This document shows positions 47,804 through 56,206 of a stretch of DNA of 64,000 nt, piece after piece. The position numbers and the translations under genes were made by a program. Position 1 is the first letter of the stretch; each line of letters starts with the position of its first letter. A model generated the notes under the pieces. That model was not told where the DNA came from. It worked only from the letters and a program-made list of their open reading frames with translations, and did not search any database. Origin of the DNA: Nocardioides islandensis (GTDB lineage: Bacteria > Actinomycetota > Actinomycetes > Propionibacteriales > Nocardioidaceae); the NCBI RefSeq assembly GCF_015352455.1, contig NZ_JADKPN010000012.1:1-64000 (forward strand). Direction: 5' to 3'.

Positions 47804-48043
47804 TCAGACGACGGCGACCTTGCCCTCGCCGGTCCGGGTGATCAGGCCGTCGCTGACGGCGAGAGCGAGGGCCTTGTCGAAGCGTCCGGACTCCCAGTAC
47901 TCGTCGCCGACCAGGCGGCCCAGCTCCTCCGGCCTCTGCGGGCCCTGGGACCTGAGCGCCCGGACCAGCTGGCCGATCTCGTAGGTCACGTGCCGGTCGC
48001 GCGGGCCCTCGGTGGAGGGCTTCGGGGGTGGCATCGGGGTCAT
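47804..48043 (-). CDS. Small winged-helix-like protein
   Basis: A 79-residue protein, unrecognised by name. After a Pro-rich start (MTPMPPPKPSTEGPRD), residues about 18-79 have the helix pattern of a compact winged helix: YEIGQLVRALRSQGPQRPEE, then GRLVGDEYWESGRFDKALAL, and DGLITRTGEGKVAVV as the wing. It could bind DNA or another protein. ATG 48043 overlaps the stop of the MFS transporter gene by 4 nt (ATGA), so it is translated in the same operon and may regulate or modulate that transporter. Confidence 0.7.
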   Translation of the reverse strand: MTPMPPPKPSTEGPRDRHVTYEIGQLVRALRSQGPQRPEELGRLVGDEYWESGRFDKALALAVSDGLITRTGEGKVAVV

Positions 48044-49527
48044 CGTCGTCCTCCTGTCGTGGTGGGGTGGTCCTCGGTGGTCGGGCCCGGCTCGTCGGCG
48101 TCCTCCGCCGTCAGCGGCTGGGCGAGCGACTCCAGCGACCGGCCCTCGGCCTTGACGCCGAGGAACGCGGCGACGATGCCGCCGGCGACCATCAGCGCGG
48201 CGCCGATGAAGTAGCCCGGGGCGATCCCGGTGATGTCGTCGGCGCTGTCGATGAGCTTGCCGAAGTACAGCGGGCCGGTGATGCCGCCGACCGCGGTGCC
48301 GATCGCGTAGAAGAACGCGATGCACAGGGCCCGCGTCTCCATCGGGAAGACCTCGCTCGCGGTGAGGTACGCCGCGCTGGCGCCGGCCGAGGCGAAGAAG
48401 AAGATGATGCAGCCCATCAGCGTCAGCGTGACGGCCGTGACGCTGCCGAGGAAGAAGCCGGTGCCGGCGAGCAGCACACCGGACAGGATGTAGGTGCCGG
48501 CGATCATCGGCACCCGCCCGACGGTGTCGAACAGCTGGCTCAGCAGCAGGGCCCCGAGGAAGTTGCTGATGGCGAAGACCGCGATGTAGTAGCCCGTCTG
48601 CTTCACGTCGAGGAACGTGCTCAGGCTGTCGCCGTAGGTGAAGAAGAAGGCGTTGTAGAGGAACGCCTGACCGACGAAGAGCGAGAAGCAGAGGATCGTC
48701 CGCTTCGGGTACATCGTGAAGACCGTCTTGGCGATGAGCGCCAGGCTGATCGTCTTGCGCTGCCGGATGGTGATGGTGTCCGACACCGACCCGAGCTGCT
48801 TGCCCGACTCGTCCTGGACCGTGTCCTCGATGTCGCGGACGATCTTCTCGGCCTCGTCCTCGCGGCCGTGGATGAAGAGCCAGCGCGGGCTCTCCGGCAC
48901 GTGCCGGCGCACGAACAGGATGCCGACGGCCAGGATGGCGCCGAGCCCGAAGGCGAGTCGCCAGCCCCAGGCCTCGTCGATGATGTTGGGGTCGAGCAGC
49001 GGGATCGTCAGCAGCGAGCCCGCGGTGGCGCCGACCCAGAACGAGCCGTTGATCGCGACGTCGACCCGGCCGCGGTACTTGGCGGGGATCAGCTCGTCGA
49101 TCGCGGAGTTGATGGCGGCGTACTCGCCGCCGATGCCCGCACCGGTGAGGAACCGGGCGCCGAAGTACCACAGCGGGCTCATCGAGAACGCCGTCAGCAC
49201 GGTCGCGACGGTGTAGACCGCCAGGGTGATGAGGAACAGCTTCTTCCGGCCGAACCGGTCGGTGAGCTGACCGAAGAACAGTGCGCCGAGGCAGGCGCCG
49301 GCGACGTACACCGCTCCCGCCATCCCGATGTCGGAGCTGCTCAGCCCCAGGCCGGTGTCGCCCGGCTTGAGGGCGTCGGACATCGAGCCGACGATGGTGA
49401 CCTCGAGGCCGTCGAGGATCCAGACGGCCCCCAGCCCGATGACGATCATCCAGTGCCAGCGGACCCACGGCAGGCGGTCCATCCGGGCCGGGATGTCAGT
49501 GGTGATGCGTCCGGTCTCGACGGACAT
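48040..49527 (-). CDS. MFS transporter, sugar-porter/MHS type
   Basis: A 495-residue 12-helix major facilitator. The signature loop between helices 2 and 3 is FFGQLTDRFGRKKLF near residue 85. RGRVDVAINGSFWVGATAGS is near 150, and RHVPESPRWLFIHGREDEA near 215 has the PESPRWL motif of the sugar-porter family. A cytoplasmic stretch of about 60 residues between helices 6 and 7 contains charged segments (EAEKIVRDIEDTVQDE). It likely imports a sugar, polyol or organic acid by proton symport; the substrate is unknown. ATG 49527 has GAGAGG at good spacing. Confidence 0.85.
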   Translation of the reverse strand: MSVETGRITTDIPARMDRLPWVRWHWMIVIGLGAVWILDGLEVTIVGSMSDALKPGDTGLGLSSSDIGMAGAVYVAGACLGALFFGQLTDRFGRKKLFLITLAVYTVATVLTAFSMSPLWYFGARFLTGAGIGGEYAAINSAIDELIPAKYRGRVDVAINGSFWVGATAGSLLTIPLLDPNIIDEAWGWRLAFGLGAILAVGILFVRRHVPESPRWLFIHGREDEAEKIVRDIEDTVQDESGKQLGSVSDTITIRQRKTISLALIAKTVFTMYPKRTILCFSLFVGQAFLYNAFFFTYGDSLSTFLDVKQTGYYIAVFAISNFLGALLLSQLFDTVGRVPMIAGTYILSGVLLAGTGFFLGSVTAVTLTLMGCIIFFFASAGASAAYLTASEVFPMETRALCIAFFYAIGTAVGGITGPLYFGKLIDSADDITGIAPGYFIGAALMVAGGIVAAFLGVKAEGRSLESLAQPLTAEDADEPGPTTEDHPTTTGGRR

Positions 49528-49660
49528 CGGTCTCGCCTCTCCGCCCGGACCCTCGGGGTGTGACGACTGCTGCCCGGGCAACCTTCCGGACGGTAGTTCT
49601 GCGCGGGGCCATCCCACACCACCCCGATGGATGCACACCTGGGGGTGAGTCGGGTCCCAA

Positions 49661-49725
49661 CGGTCGTGGAGGGAGGAAGTCCGTCGCTGGTCGAAGGAGG
49701 GACGAAGTCCCGTCACGAGACCCCC
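49661..49725. repeat. GGTCGAAGGA-hairpin-GTCACGAGACC half-element
   Basis: One full half-element, GCTGGTCGAAGGA, GGGAC-GAA-GTCCC, GTCACGAGACC (49686-49723), preceded by a decayed copy (GGTCGTGGAGGGAGGAAGTC at 49662). There is no facing inverted half, unlike the copies at 30254 and 59933. It lies downstream of the 3-hydroxyacyl-CoA dehydrogenase stop. Confidence 0.85.
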
Positions 49726-49734
49726 GCCGACCCC

Positions 49735-51519
49735 TCAGCGGTGCGTGTAGTCGCGGAACCCGCGCTGCGTCTTCCGTCCGAGGTACCCCGCCGTCACCAG
49801 GTGCTCGAGCAGCGGCGCCGGTGCGAACCCGGGCTCGCGGAACTCGAGGTACAGCTCGCGCTGGATCGCCAGCGAGACGTCGTTGCCGACCACGTCGAGC
49901 AGCTCGAACGGACCCATCGGCAGCGCGCAGCCCAGCTTCATGGCCGTGTCGACCTCGTCGGCCGTCGCGTAGTGCGCCTCGAGCATCTTCACGGCGTCGT
50001 TGAGGTACGGGAAGAGCAGCGCGTTCACGATGAACCCGGCGCGGTCGCCGCACGACACCGGGACCTTGCCGACCTTGGTGCACAGCGCACGCACGGTCTC
50101 CGCGACGTCGTCGGCGGTCGCCACGGTCGAGACGACCTCGACCAGCTGCATCACCGGGGCCGGGTTGAAGAAGTGCATCCCGATGACGTCCTGCGGCCGC
50201 TTGGTGGCCATCGCAGCCGAGATGATCGGCAGCGACGACGTGGTGGTCGCCAGGATCGCCCCGGGCTTGCAGATCTCGTCGAGGTTCTCGAAGAGCGTGG
50301 TCTTCACGCGCAGGTCCTCGGCGATCGCCTCGACCACGATGTCGCAGTCGGCGAGGTCCTCCAGCGAGGTCGAGCCGGTCAGCCGGCCGAGCACCTCGCC
50401 GCGCGCGGACTCCTCGAGCTTGCCGCGCTGGATCGCCTTGTCGAGCGAGCGCTCGATGGTGGCGTGCACTCCCTCGACCTTGGCGTCGGACCGGCCGACG
50501 TACACCACGTCGTACCCGGCCTTGGCGAAGACCTCGACGATGCCGGACGCCATCGTGCCGGTGCCGACGACGCCGACGCGGCTGATGTCGCGGCGCAGCC
50601 GGGGCTCGTCGTCGGCGGACGGCGTGAGGTGGTCCGGCACGACCTTGGAGCTGTCGGGGGCCTCGTAGGTGTAGAAGCCACGCCCCGACTTCCGGCCGAG
50701 CAGCCCGGCGGTCACCATCTGCTTGAGGATCGGCGCCGGCGCGTGCAGGCGGTCGCGGCCCTGCTTGTACATCGTGTCGAGGATCTCGTACGCCGTGTCG
50801 AGACCGATCAGGTCGAGCAGCGCGAGCGGGCCCATCGGGTACCCGCAGCCGTAGCGCATCGCGGCATCGAGGTCCTCGCGGGTCGCGTAGTGGCTCTCGT
50901 ACATCGCGACCGCGTGGTTGAGGTACCCGAAGAGCAGGGTGTTCGCGATGAAGCCCGCGCGGTCGCCGCAGACGACCGGGCTCTTGCCCAGCTCGGCCAA
51001 CAGCGCCTGCACGTCGGCCAGCACGTCGGGCTCGGTGACGACGGTGCGGATCACCTCGACGAGGTTCTGCACGGGCGCGGGGTTGAAGAAGTGCACGCCG
51101 ACGACGCGGCCGGGGTGACCGCTGGCGGCCGAGATCTCGGTGACCGAGAGCGACGAGGTGTTGGTGGCCAGGATCGCGTCGGCGTCGACGATGTCGTCGA
51201 GCGTGCGGAAGACCGACTTCTTGATGTCCAGGGACTCCACGACCGCCTCGACCACGAAGTCGGCGTCGGCGAGGTCCTTCATCTCGGTGGTGAACGTGAT
51301 ACGCCCGAGCAGCTCGGCCTGCTCGGCCTCGGTCAGCTTGCCGCGGGCCACCGCTCGGCCGGTGGAGTGCTCCAGGTGCTGGCGGCCGCGCTCCAGGGCC
51401 TCGTCGTTGATCTCGACACCCGTCACGGCGTACCCGTTGCGGGCGAAGACCTCGGCGATGCCGGCCCCCATGGTGCCCAGGCCGATGACACCGATCCGGT
51501 CGAACTCGCGGCTCGTCAT
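49735..51519 (-). CDS. Tandem-fused 3-hydroxyacyl-CoA dehydrogenase
   Basis: A 594-residue protein holding two copies of a complete 3-hydroxybutyryl-CoA dehydrogenase. The first NAD-binding turn, [20 protein letters not shown], is at about 9-28 and the second, [20 protein letters not shown], near 310. Each is followed by the [20 protein letters not shown] or [20 protein letters not shown] type C-domain with catalytic context HFFNPAPV. Single enzymes are about 285 residues. The reaction is NAD(P)-dependent oxidation/reduction of 3-hydroxyacyl-CoA, which can link acetoacetyl-CoA to crotonyl-CoA in the ethylmalonyl-CoA pathway. ATG 51519 is chosen because GGGAGG lies 9 nt before it but touches the alternative ATG 51528. 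Confidence 0.9.
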   Translation of the reverse strand: MTSREFDRIGVIGLGTMGAGIAEVFARNGYAVTGVEINDEALERGRQHLEHSTGRAVARGKLTEAEQAELLGRITFTTEMKDLADADFVVEAVVESLDIKKSVFRTLDDIVDADAILATNTSSLSVTEISAASGHPGRVVGVHFFNPAPVQNLVEVIRTVVTEPDVLADVQALLAELGKSPVVCGDRAGFIANTLLFGYLNHAVAMYESHYATREDLDAAMRYGCGYPMGPLALLDLIGLDTAYEILDTMYKQGRDRLHAPAPILKQMVTAGLLGRKSGRGFYTYEAPDSSKVVPDHLTPSADDEPRLRRDISRVGVVGTGTMASGIVEVFAKAGYDVVYVGRSDAKVEGVHATIERSLDKAIQRGKLEESARGEVLGRLTGSTSLEDLADCDIVVEAIAEDLRVKTTLFENLDEICKPGAILATTTSSLPIISAAMATKRPQDVIGMHFFNPAPVMQLVEVVSTVATADDVAETVRALCTKVGKVPVSCGDRAGFIVNALLFPYLNDAVKMLEAHYATADEVDTAMKLGCALPMGPFELLDVVGNDVSLAIQRELYLEFREPGFAPAPLLEHLVTAGYLGRKTQRGFRDYTHR

Positions 51520-51591
51520 GGGGCGCATCCTCCCACCGGCGCGGGACGTACGCCGAGGCCGCAGGCGTGTGGAAAGGGTCACGCGTTCATC

Positions 51592-51637
51592 GGTGGTCGA
51601 GGTGCGAGGAGCGCCGGCGACGAGCCTCGAGACCACC
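51592..51637. repeat. GGTGGTCGAGG ... CCTCGAGACCACC hairpin
   Basis: The two ends pair with a small bulge, enclosing TGCGAGGAGCGCCGGCGACG. The end GAGACC and start GGTCGAG place it in the same superfamily as the elements at 30254 and 59933. It ends only 18 nt before the GTG of nucS, so it occupies the promoter region between two divergent genes. Confidence 0.8.
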
Positions 51638-51655
51638 CCGGTAGGTTGCTGCCTC

Positions 51656-52330
51656 GTGAGGCTCGTGGTTGCTCGGTGCCAGGTCGACTACGCCGGCCGG
51701 CTCACCGCCCACCTGCCGATGGCGACCCGGGTGCTGATGATCAAGGCCGACGGGTCGGTGCTCGTGCACTCCGACGGCGGCTCCTACAAGCCGCTCAACT
51801 GGATGTCCCCGCCGTGCACGCTCCGCGAGGGCGTGACGGACGACGGTGCCGTCGAGTGGGTCGTCATGTCCAGGACCGAGGACACCCTGCGCATCCTCAT
51901 CGAGGAGGTGCTGCACGACTCCTCCCACGAGCTCGGCATCGACCCCGGCCTCCAGAAGGACGGCGTCGAGAAGCACCTCCAGGAGCTGCTCGCCGAGCAC
52001 CCCGCGACCCTCGCGGACGGTCTGACCCTGGTACGGCGCGAGTACCCGACCGCCATCGGTCCCGTCGACCTGATGTGCCGCGACGCCTCCGGCGCCTCGG
52101 TCGCCGTCGAGATCAAGCGGCGCGGCGAGATCGACGGCGTCGAGCAGCTCACGAGGTACCTCGAGCTGCTCAACCGCGACCCGCTGCTGGCCCCGGTACG
52201 GGGCATCTTCGCCGCCCAGGAGATCAAGCCCCAGGCCCGGGTCCTGGCCACCGACCGTGGCATCGCCTGCGCCGTCGTCGACTACGACGCCCTCCGCGGC
52301 CTCGACTCGACCGAGGACCGGCTCTTCTAG
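51656..52330 (+). CDS. nucS: Mismatch-specific endonuclease NucS
   Basis: NucS/EndoMS provides the MutS-independent mismatch repair of actinobacteria by double-strand cutting at mismatches together with the beta clamp. The 224 residues line up with the mycobacterial protein: N-terminal DNA-binding half [20 protein letters not shown] and [14 protein letters not shown], and the C-terminal PD-(D/E)xK nuclease half with catalytic Asp, Glu and Lys in [13 protein letters not shown] and [20 protein letters not shown] near 138-170. [13 protein letters not shown] follows. GTG 51656 starts the family sequence ([12 protein letters not shown]). The gene is divergent from the 3-hydroxyacyl-CoA dehydrogenase, and a DUF952 gene follows 10 nt after its stop. 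Confidence 0.95.
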   Translation: MRLVVARCQVDYAGRLTAHLPMATRVLMIKADGSVLVHSDGGSYKPLNWMSPPCTLREGVTDDGAVEWVVMSRTEDTLRILIEEVLHDSSHELGIDPGLQKDGVEKHLQELLAEHPATLADGLTLVRREYPTAIGPVDLMCRDASGASVAVEIKRRGEIDGVEQLTRYLELLNRDPLLAPVRGIFAAQEIKPQARVLATDRGIACAVVDYDALRGLDSTEDRLF

Positions 52331-52340
52331 CCGCCGGCCC

Positions 52341-52856
52341 GTGCAGATCTTCCACATCGCCACCGCGGCCGACTGGGCCGAGGCGAGACGGACCGGGGCG
52401 TACACCACGTCCACCCGCGGGGTGACCCTCGACCAGGAGGGCTTCATCCACGCCGCCCGTCGCGAGCAGGTACGTCCGGTGTGGGAGCGCTACTACGCCG
52501 ACGCCGCCGAGCCGCTCGTGCTGCTGACCGTCGACACCGACGAGCTGACGTCCCGCTGGCAGGAGGACGCCGTCGGCGACGACACCTACCCGCACGTCTA
52601 CGGCCCCATCAACACCTCCGCGGTGGTGCGCGCGCAGCCGCTCGACCGGCGCGGGAGCACCGGGTCGTTCACCTCGGTCTTCGTGCAGGAGATGGGCGTG
52701 CGCGCCGGCCTGGCGATCGCAGCGATGATGCTCGCCGGCCTCGGGGCAGCCATCGGCGGCCGTACGCCGTCGGCCTGGGGTGAGTTCGTCGGCGGCGTGG
52801 TCGGGCTGCTCATCGGGCTGGGGCTGATCGGCCTGGTGCTGCGCCGGCGGCGGTGA
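52341..52856 (+). CDS. DUF952 domain protein with two C-terminal membrane helices
   Basis: A 171-residue protein. Residues about 1-105 are a DUF952 domain (IFHIATAADWAEARRTGAYT, then EGFIHAARREQVRPVWERYY and DTYPHVYGPINTSAVV). Residues about 118-168 form two hydrophobic helices (GLAIAAMMLAGLGAAIGG and VGGVVGLLIGLGLIGLVLRR). Stand-alone DUF952 proteins are soluble and of unknown function, so the membrane extension is a less common form. GTG 52341 is used since it starts the domain precisely and lies 10 nt after the nucS stop. It is probably co-transcribed with nucS. Confidence 0.78.
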   Translation: MQIFHIATAADWAEARRTGAYTTSTRGVTLDQEGFIHAARREQVRPVWERYYADAAEPLVLLTVDTDELTSRWQEDAVGDDTYPHVYGPINTSAVVRAQPLDRRGSTGSFTSVFVQEMGVRAGLAIAAMMLAGLGAAIGGRTPSAWGEFVGGVVGLLIGLGLIGLVLRRRR

Positions 52857-52860
52857 CCCA

Positions 52861-53237
52861 TGCTGGTCGAGCCGGGCGAGCGCCAGCGGCGACCCATGCT
52901 GGTCGAGCCGGGCGAGCGCCAGCGAGCCCGTGTCGAGACCCGGCGACCGGACAGCGGCGGTCTCGACACGCTCGGCCGTGGCCGGCCTCACGGCTCGACC
53001 ACCAACGACACATGCTGGTCGAGCCGGGCGAGCGCCAGCGAGCCCGAGTCGAGACCCGGCGACCGAACAGCGGCGGTCTCGACACGCTCGGCCGTGGCCG
53101 GCCTCACGGCTCGACCACCAACGACACATGGTGGTCGAGCCGGGCGAGCGCCAGCGAGCCCGTGTCGAGACCCGGTGACCGAACAGCGGCGGTCTCGACA
53201 CGCGAGGCCGTGGCCGGCCTCACGGCTCGACCACCAT
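52861..53237. repeat. 116-nt tandem repeat of the GGTCGAG superfamily
   Basis: After a short 36-nt first copy, three units begin at 52897, 53013 and 53129 (period 116 nt). Each starts TGGTCGAGCCGGGCGAGCGC and continues AGCGAGCCCGTGTCGAGACC, then CAGCGGCGGTCTCGACACGC, and ends GGCTCGACCACCA, so each unit has paired ends. The region lies between two converging genes and holds no gene that I can support; open frames in it come from the repeat. Confidence 0.92.
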
Positions 53238-53245
53238 GCGATCGC

Positions 53246-54148
53246 TCACTCCAACAACGACACGACCTCGTCCGCCGTACCCCACGACAACGTGACCCCG
53301 GCTCCCCCGTGCCCGTAGCAGTGGATGACCGACCCGATCCGCTCGACCCGTACCGACGGTCGCGCGGGCCGCAGGCCGACCCGGTGCTTGAGCACCCGGG
53401 CGCCGGACAGCGCCGGCACCAGAGCACGGGCTCGCTCCAGGATCGCGGCCGCGGTCTCCGAGGACGGGGTCCGGCTCCAGTCGCCCTCCTCGTCCGTACC
53501 TCCCAGCACGATGTCCGCGGACCGGGGCACGACGTAGGTCAGCGACGACGACGAGTCGAGCAGCCACTCCTCCAGGCCGACCTGCGAGACGTACACCACC
53601 TGGCCGCGCACCGGCTCGACCGTCAGGTCCGACGCCAGCAGTCGCGACCCGATGCCTGCGCAGTTCACGACCACGTCGGGCCCGACAGGCAGCGACGACA
53701 GGTTCAGCCGGGTGATCGTGCCGCCGAGCGAGAGGACCCGCCCGGCCAGCCACTGCAGGTAGACCCCCATCTCGACCACCGGCGCGACGAACGTCCACGC
53801 GTCGGCGTACCCCTCCGGCGCAGGCACGTGCTCCAGTCGCGGCACCGCCGGCCGCCACCACGGCTCGTCCTGGGCGGAGCCGAACAGCTCGACACCCGGC
53901 CGCATCACGATGCCCGCCTCGGGAACCGAGGCGAGCCCGTCGAACACCTCGTAGCTGCGCGTGGACCAGGCGAGCACCCGGTCGAACGGAAAGGCGCGGT
54001 ACGGGTACCAGATGGCCGCGGCCACCGCGGACGTCGTCTCCAGCGGCAGGTCCCGCGCCAGTACGTCGACCCGGTGGCCGTTCTCGAGCAGCCGGACGGC
54101 GCACGTCAGGCCGACCACGCCGGCTCCGACGACCGTCACCCGCGCCAT
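53246..54148 (-). CDS. D-amino-acid oxidase
   Basis: A 300-residue FAD enzyme that oxidises D-amino acids to 2-oxo acids, ammonia and hydrogen peroxide. The FAD-binding turn VTVVGAGVVGLTCAVRLLEN is at about 4-23, the segment TTSAVAAAIWYPYRAFPFD near 38-56 matches the family's second FAD contact, PVRGQVVYVS near 180 is a core strand, and HCYGHGGAGVTLSWG near 276-290 is the DAAO signature. PARPSVRVERI near 258 carries an Arg in the substrate-binding region. Length is a little short of eukaryotic enzymes but normal for actinobacteria. No signal peptide. Confidence 0.88.
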   Translation of the reverse strand: MARVTVVGAGVVGLTCAVRLLENGHRVDVLARDLPLETTSAVAAAIWYPYRAFPFDRVLAWSTRSYEVFDGLASVPEAGIVMRPGVELFGSAQDEPWWRPAVPRLEHVPAPEGYADAWTFVAPVVEMGVYLQWLAGRVLSLGGTITRLNLSSLPVGPDVVVNCAGIGSRLLASDLTVEPVRGQVVYVSQVGLEEWLLDSSSSLTYVVPRSADIVLGGTDEEGDWSRTPSSETAAAILERARALVPALSGARVLKHRVGLRPARPSVRVERIGSVIHCYGHGGAGVTLSWGTADEVVSLLE

Positions 54149-54262
54149 GCGAGCAGTCTGCCGTAACCCGCCGGTGCCACTCCTCGTTGCACGGACGGGA
54201 CAGGCCTTCCGCCGCTCCAGTCTGAGCCGGGCTCCTGGGGCGGCGGTTGGTCCCTCGGGCCG

Positions 54263-54787
54263 TCAGGCCCCGGCGATCCGCGGGGCCGTCGGGTCGGCCT
54301 CGCCGCCGCCCTGCTCGCGCGCGACGTACTCCTCGATGTCCTCGATGTCGTCGCGGTTGCGTGTCACCACGGCGAGCAGGTCGCTCATGGTCGCGACCTC
54401 CTCGACCTGCTCCTTGATGAACCACTGCATGAACTGCTCGGAGGCGAAGTCCGACTCGTCCCGCGCGATGCGCAGCAGGCCGTTGATCTGCTCGGTGACC
54501 CGCTTCTCCTGGGCGAGCGCGAGGGTGACCGGCTCGACGACGTCCGCGAACGCCGCCACCGGCGCGTCGACGCCGGGGATGACGACCTCGGCGTCGGTGT
54601 CGATGAGGTACTGCACCATCATCATCGCGTGGTCGCGCTCCTCGAGCGCCTGGCCGTAGAAGAAGGCGGCCATCTGGGGCATGGTCAACGCGTCGTAGTA
54701 GACCGCGCACGCGAGGTACTGGTTGTGCGCGGCCAGCTCGTTCCCGATCTGGGAGTTGAGCTGCTTGACGAAGGCGTCGGCCGCCAT
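54263..54787 (-). CDS. Ferritin (non-haem, bacterial)
   Basis: A 174-residue ferritin subunit of the 24-mer type, which oxidises and stores iron in the cytoplasm. Helix A carries NSQIGNELAAHNQYLACAVY (Glu ligand near 17), helix B ALEERDHAMMMVQYLI near 46 with the ExxH ferroxidase pair, and helix D SEQFMQWFIKEQVEEVATM near 126. No haem-binding Met of bacterioferritin is evident, matching mycobacterial BfrB-type ferritin. ATG 54787 has TGGAGG well placed. It is downstream of the cysteine-rich mini-protein, with 29 nt between, and the iron box at 55012 stands in front of both. Confidence 0.9.
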   Translation of the reverse strand: MAADAFVKQLNSQIGNELAAHNQYLACAVYYDALTMPQMAAFFYGQALEERDHAMMMVQYLIDTDAEVVIPGVDAPVAAFADVVEPVTLALAQEKRVTEQINGLLRIARDESDFASEQFMQWFIKEQVEEVATMSDLLAVVTRNRDDIEDIEEYVAREQGGGEADPTAPRIAGA

Positions 54788-54816
54788 GGTGCCTCCAGGG
54801 CTGATGTGTCTTCGGG

Positions 54817-54987
54817 TCAGGCCGCGTCGGGCAGCTTGACGAGCTTGCGCTTCTTGACCGTATAGCCGGTCGGCAGGGTGCCGCGCTTGAGTGCGAGGAG
54901 AGGGCAGCGCCGGCACTTGTCCTTGGACACGCAGCACTTCTTCTTCGGCAGGCAGGCCTTCTTGCCCTTCTTGCCCTTCTTCGCCAC
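54817..54987 (-). CDS. Cysteine-rich basic mini-protein
   Basis: A 56-residue protein starting at GTG 54987: VAKKGKKGKKACLPKKKCC, then VSKDKCRRCPLLALKRG and a tail ending KRKLVKLPDAA. It has five Cys (C12, C18, C19, C25, C28) and 19 Lys/Arg in all, with a Lys-rich N-terminus like a nucleic-acid binding tail. The CC-x5-CxxC-P arrangement could bind zinc or an iron-sulfur cluster. Small actinobacterial proteins with a CxxCP core are known to me only as uncharacterised. It lies between an iron box and ferritin on the same strand, which suggests a role in iron handling or redox control. I regard the frame as real because of the Cys pattern and the clean fit to the operon. Confidence 0.7.
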   Translation of the reverse strand: MAKKGKKGKKACLPKKKCCVSKDKCRRCPLLALKRGTLPTGYTVKKRKLVKLPDAA

Positions 54988-55011
54988 GCGCCGGACCCTA
55001 GCAGGCCATGC

Positions 55012-55030
55012 TAAGGGTTGCCTAACCTAA
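55012..55030 (-). promoter_or_regulatory. IdeR/DtxR-type iron box
   Basis: On the minus strand TTAGGTTAGGCAACCCTTA matches the 19-bp IdeR/DtxR consensus TTAGGTTAGGCTAACCTAA at 16 of 19 positions, with the left half perfect. It is 25 nt upstream of the mini-protein GTG and 225 nt upstream of ferritin. It also covers the stop codon of the histidine phosphatase gene. In mycobacteria IdeR activates ferritin from upstream sites; activation or repression here cannot be decided. Confidence 0.75.
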
Positions 55031-55600
55031 GACTGTCCACCCGGACGAGTCGCCCTCGAGCTCGACGTACCCGCAGTTCGGGAAGTCCCATGTCCGGCCG
55101 GGGACGTAGTCGAGGACCGCCTGGGTCGCCACGATCGCGCCGCCGTGGCTGACCACGAGGACCGTCTCGCCCCGGTGCTGGTCGGCGATGGCGTCGAGCA
55201 CGGGTACGACGCGCGCGGCGACCTCGCGAGCACTCTCGCTGCCCGGGTACTTCACGTCGACGTCGCCGGCGACCCACTGCTCCATCTCCTCGACGAAGAT
55301 GCCCTGGCCGGCCGGCAGCCCGTGCGCGTCCCCCACCGCGAACTCCCCGAGACCCTCCCGCACCGTCACCTCGACGCCGAGCACGCCGGCCGCCAGCTCG
55401 GCGGTCTGCACGGCTCGCGAGATCGAGCTGCAGTAGACGTGCGCGATCCGCTCTCCTCGCAGCTTCTCGCCGAGCTCGCGCGCCTGCGCCCGGCCGACCG
55501 TGGTGAGGGAGCCGCCCTGGCTGACCATGACCGGGCTCTCGTACTCCGTCTGGCCGTGCCGCGCGAGGAACACCCGGGCCGGGCACTGCAGGTCGGTCAT
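55022..55600 (-). CDS. Histidine phosphatase superfamily protein
   Basis: A 192-residue phosphoglycerate mutase-like phosphatase. The catalytic RHG motif is VFLARHGQTEYESPVMVSQG near residue 14-33. The phosphate pocket continues with VYCSSISRAVQTAELAAG near 60-77 and the Glu in REGLGEFAVGDAHGL near 86, and the second His is in VLVVSHGGAIVATQAV near 150. The family hydrolyses sugar phosphates, nucleotides or cofactor precursors (for instance CobC in B12 synthesis); specificity is open. ATG 55600 is preferred, with GTG 55606 in frame. It is divergent from the DUF427 gene with 27 bp between starts, where CCTAGG supplies overlapping -10-like boxes. Confidence 0.85.
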   Translation of the reverse strand: MTDLQCPARVFLARHGQTEYESPVMVSQGGSLTTVGRAQARELGEKLRGERIAHVYCSSISRAVQTAELAAGVLGVEVTVREGLGEFAVGDAHGLPAGQGIFVEEMEQWVAGDVDVKYPGSESAREVAARVVPVLDAIADQHRGETVLVVSHGGAIVATQAVLDYVPGRTWDFPNCGYVELEGDSSGWTVLG

Positions 55601-55627
55601 GCGCACACCCTAGGTAGCGTCGCGGGC

Positions 55628-56122
55628 ATGCGGCCCACACCCCTCCCCACCGCCCCCGGCCAGGAGTCCGTCTGGGACTACCCGCGTCCGCCGCGGGTCG
55701 AGCCGAGCGACGAGGTCGTCGAGGTCGTGCTGGGCGGGGAGGTGGTGGCGCGTACGACGGCGAGCCTGCGCGTCCTGGAGACCAGCCACCCGCCGACGTA
55801 CTACCTGCCCGCCGACGCCTTCTCCGACGGCGTGCTCCGCCCGACGCCCGGCCACACGTACTGCGAGTGGAAGGGCCGGGCGTCGTACTTCGACCTCGTC
55901 ACCCCGACGCGGACCACCGCCCGTGCGGCCTGGACCTACCCCGACCCGATCGCCGGGTTCGAGGCGCTGGTCGGCCACGTCGCAGTGATGCCCGGCCTCG
56001 TCGACGAGTGCCGCGTCGACGGCGAGGTCGTCCGCCCGCAGGAGGGCGGCTTCTACGGCGGCTGGATCACCGACCGCGTCGTCGGCCCGTTCAAGGGCGG
56101 CCCGGACACCCGCGGCTGGTGA
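55628..56122 (+). CDS. DUF427 domain protein
   Basis: A 164-residue single-domain DUF427 protein: VWDYPRPPRVEPSDEVVEVV near 15-34, ARTTASLRVLETSHPPTYYL near 42, CEWKGRASYFDLV near 80-92, AAWTYPDPIAGFEAL near 101, and GGFYGGWITDRVVGPFKGGP near 140. The segment with CEWKG...YF is the family core. DUF427 proteins are small cytoplasmic beta proteins without assigned function. No signal peptide or membrane helix. ATG 55628 is used. Its gene converges on the cysteine dioxygenase gene, with a two-hairpin palindromic element between. Confidence 0.85.
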   Translation: MRPTPLPTAPGQESVWDYPRPPRVEPSDEVVEVVLGGEVVARTTASLRVLETSHPPTYYLPADAFSDGVLRPTPGHTYCEWKGRASYFDLVTPTRTTARAAWTYPDPIAGFEALVGHVAVMPGLVDECRVDGEVVRPQEGGFYGGWITDRVVGPFKGGPDTRGW

Positions 56123-56144
56123 GGTTCGGCGTCGCTGCTGTCTC

Positions 56145-56201
56145 TTTGGCGTCGTTGCAACGACGCCAAACGTCCGGGATACCCGCCCGAGCGGGTATCC
56201 C
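56145..56201. repeat. Double palindrome TTTGGCGTCGTTG / GGGATACCCGC, copy 1
   Basis: TTTGGCGTCGTTG with its exact inverse forms a 26-nt perfect palindrome (56145-56170). It is followed by GGGATACCCGC-CCGA-GCGGGTATCCC (56176-56201), an 11-bp hairpin. The element lies between two converging genes. A second copy at 57765 shares both parts. Confidence 0.92.
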
Positions 56202-56206
56202 GCCCC

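Noticed and set aside
52861-53237. Open frames within the 116-nt repeats considered as genes
   Set aside because: Frames arise because the repeat lacks stop codons in several frames; the same peptides appear in shifted frames between copies and match nothing.
54263-54937. Upstream extension of the ferritin frame to 54937
   Set aside because: It overlaps the cysteine-rich mini-protein in another frame, while ferritin's family start is ATG 54787 with a good ribosome binding site.
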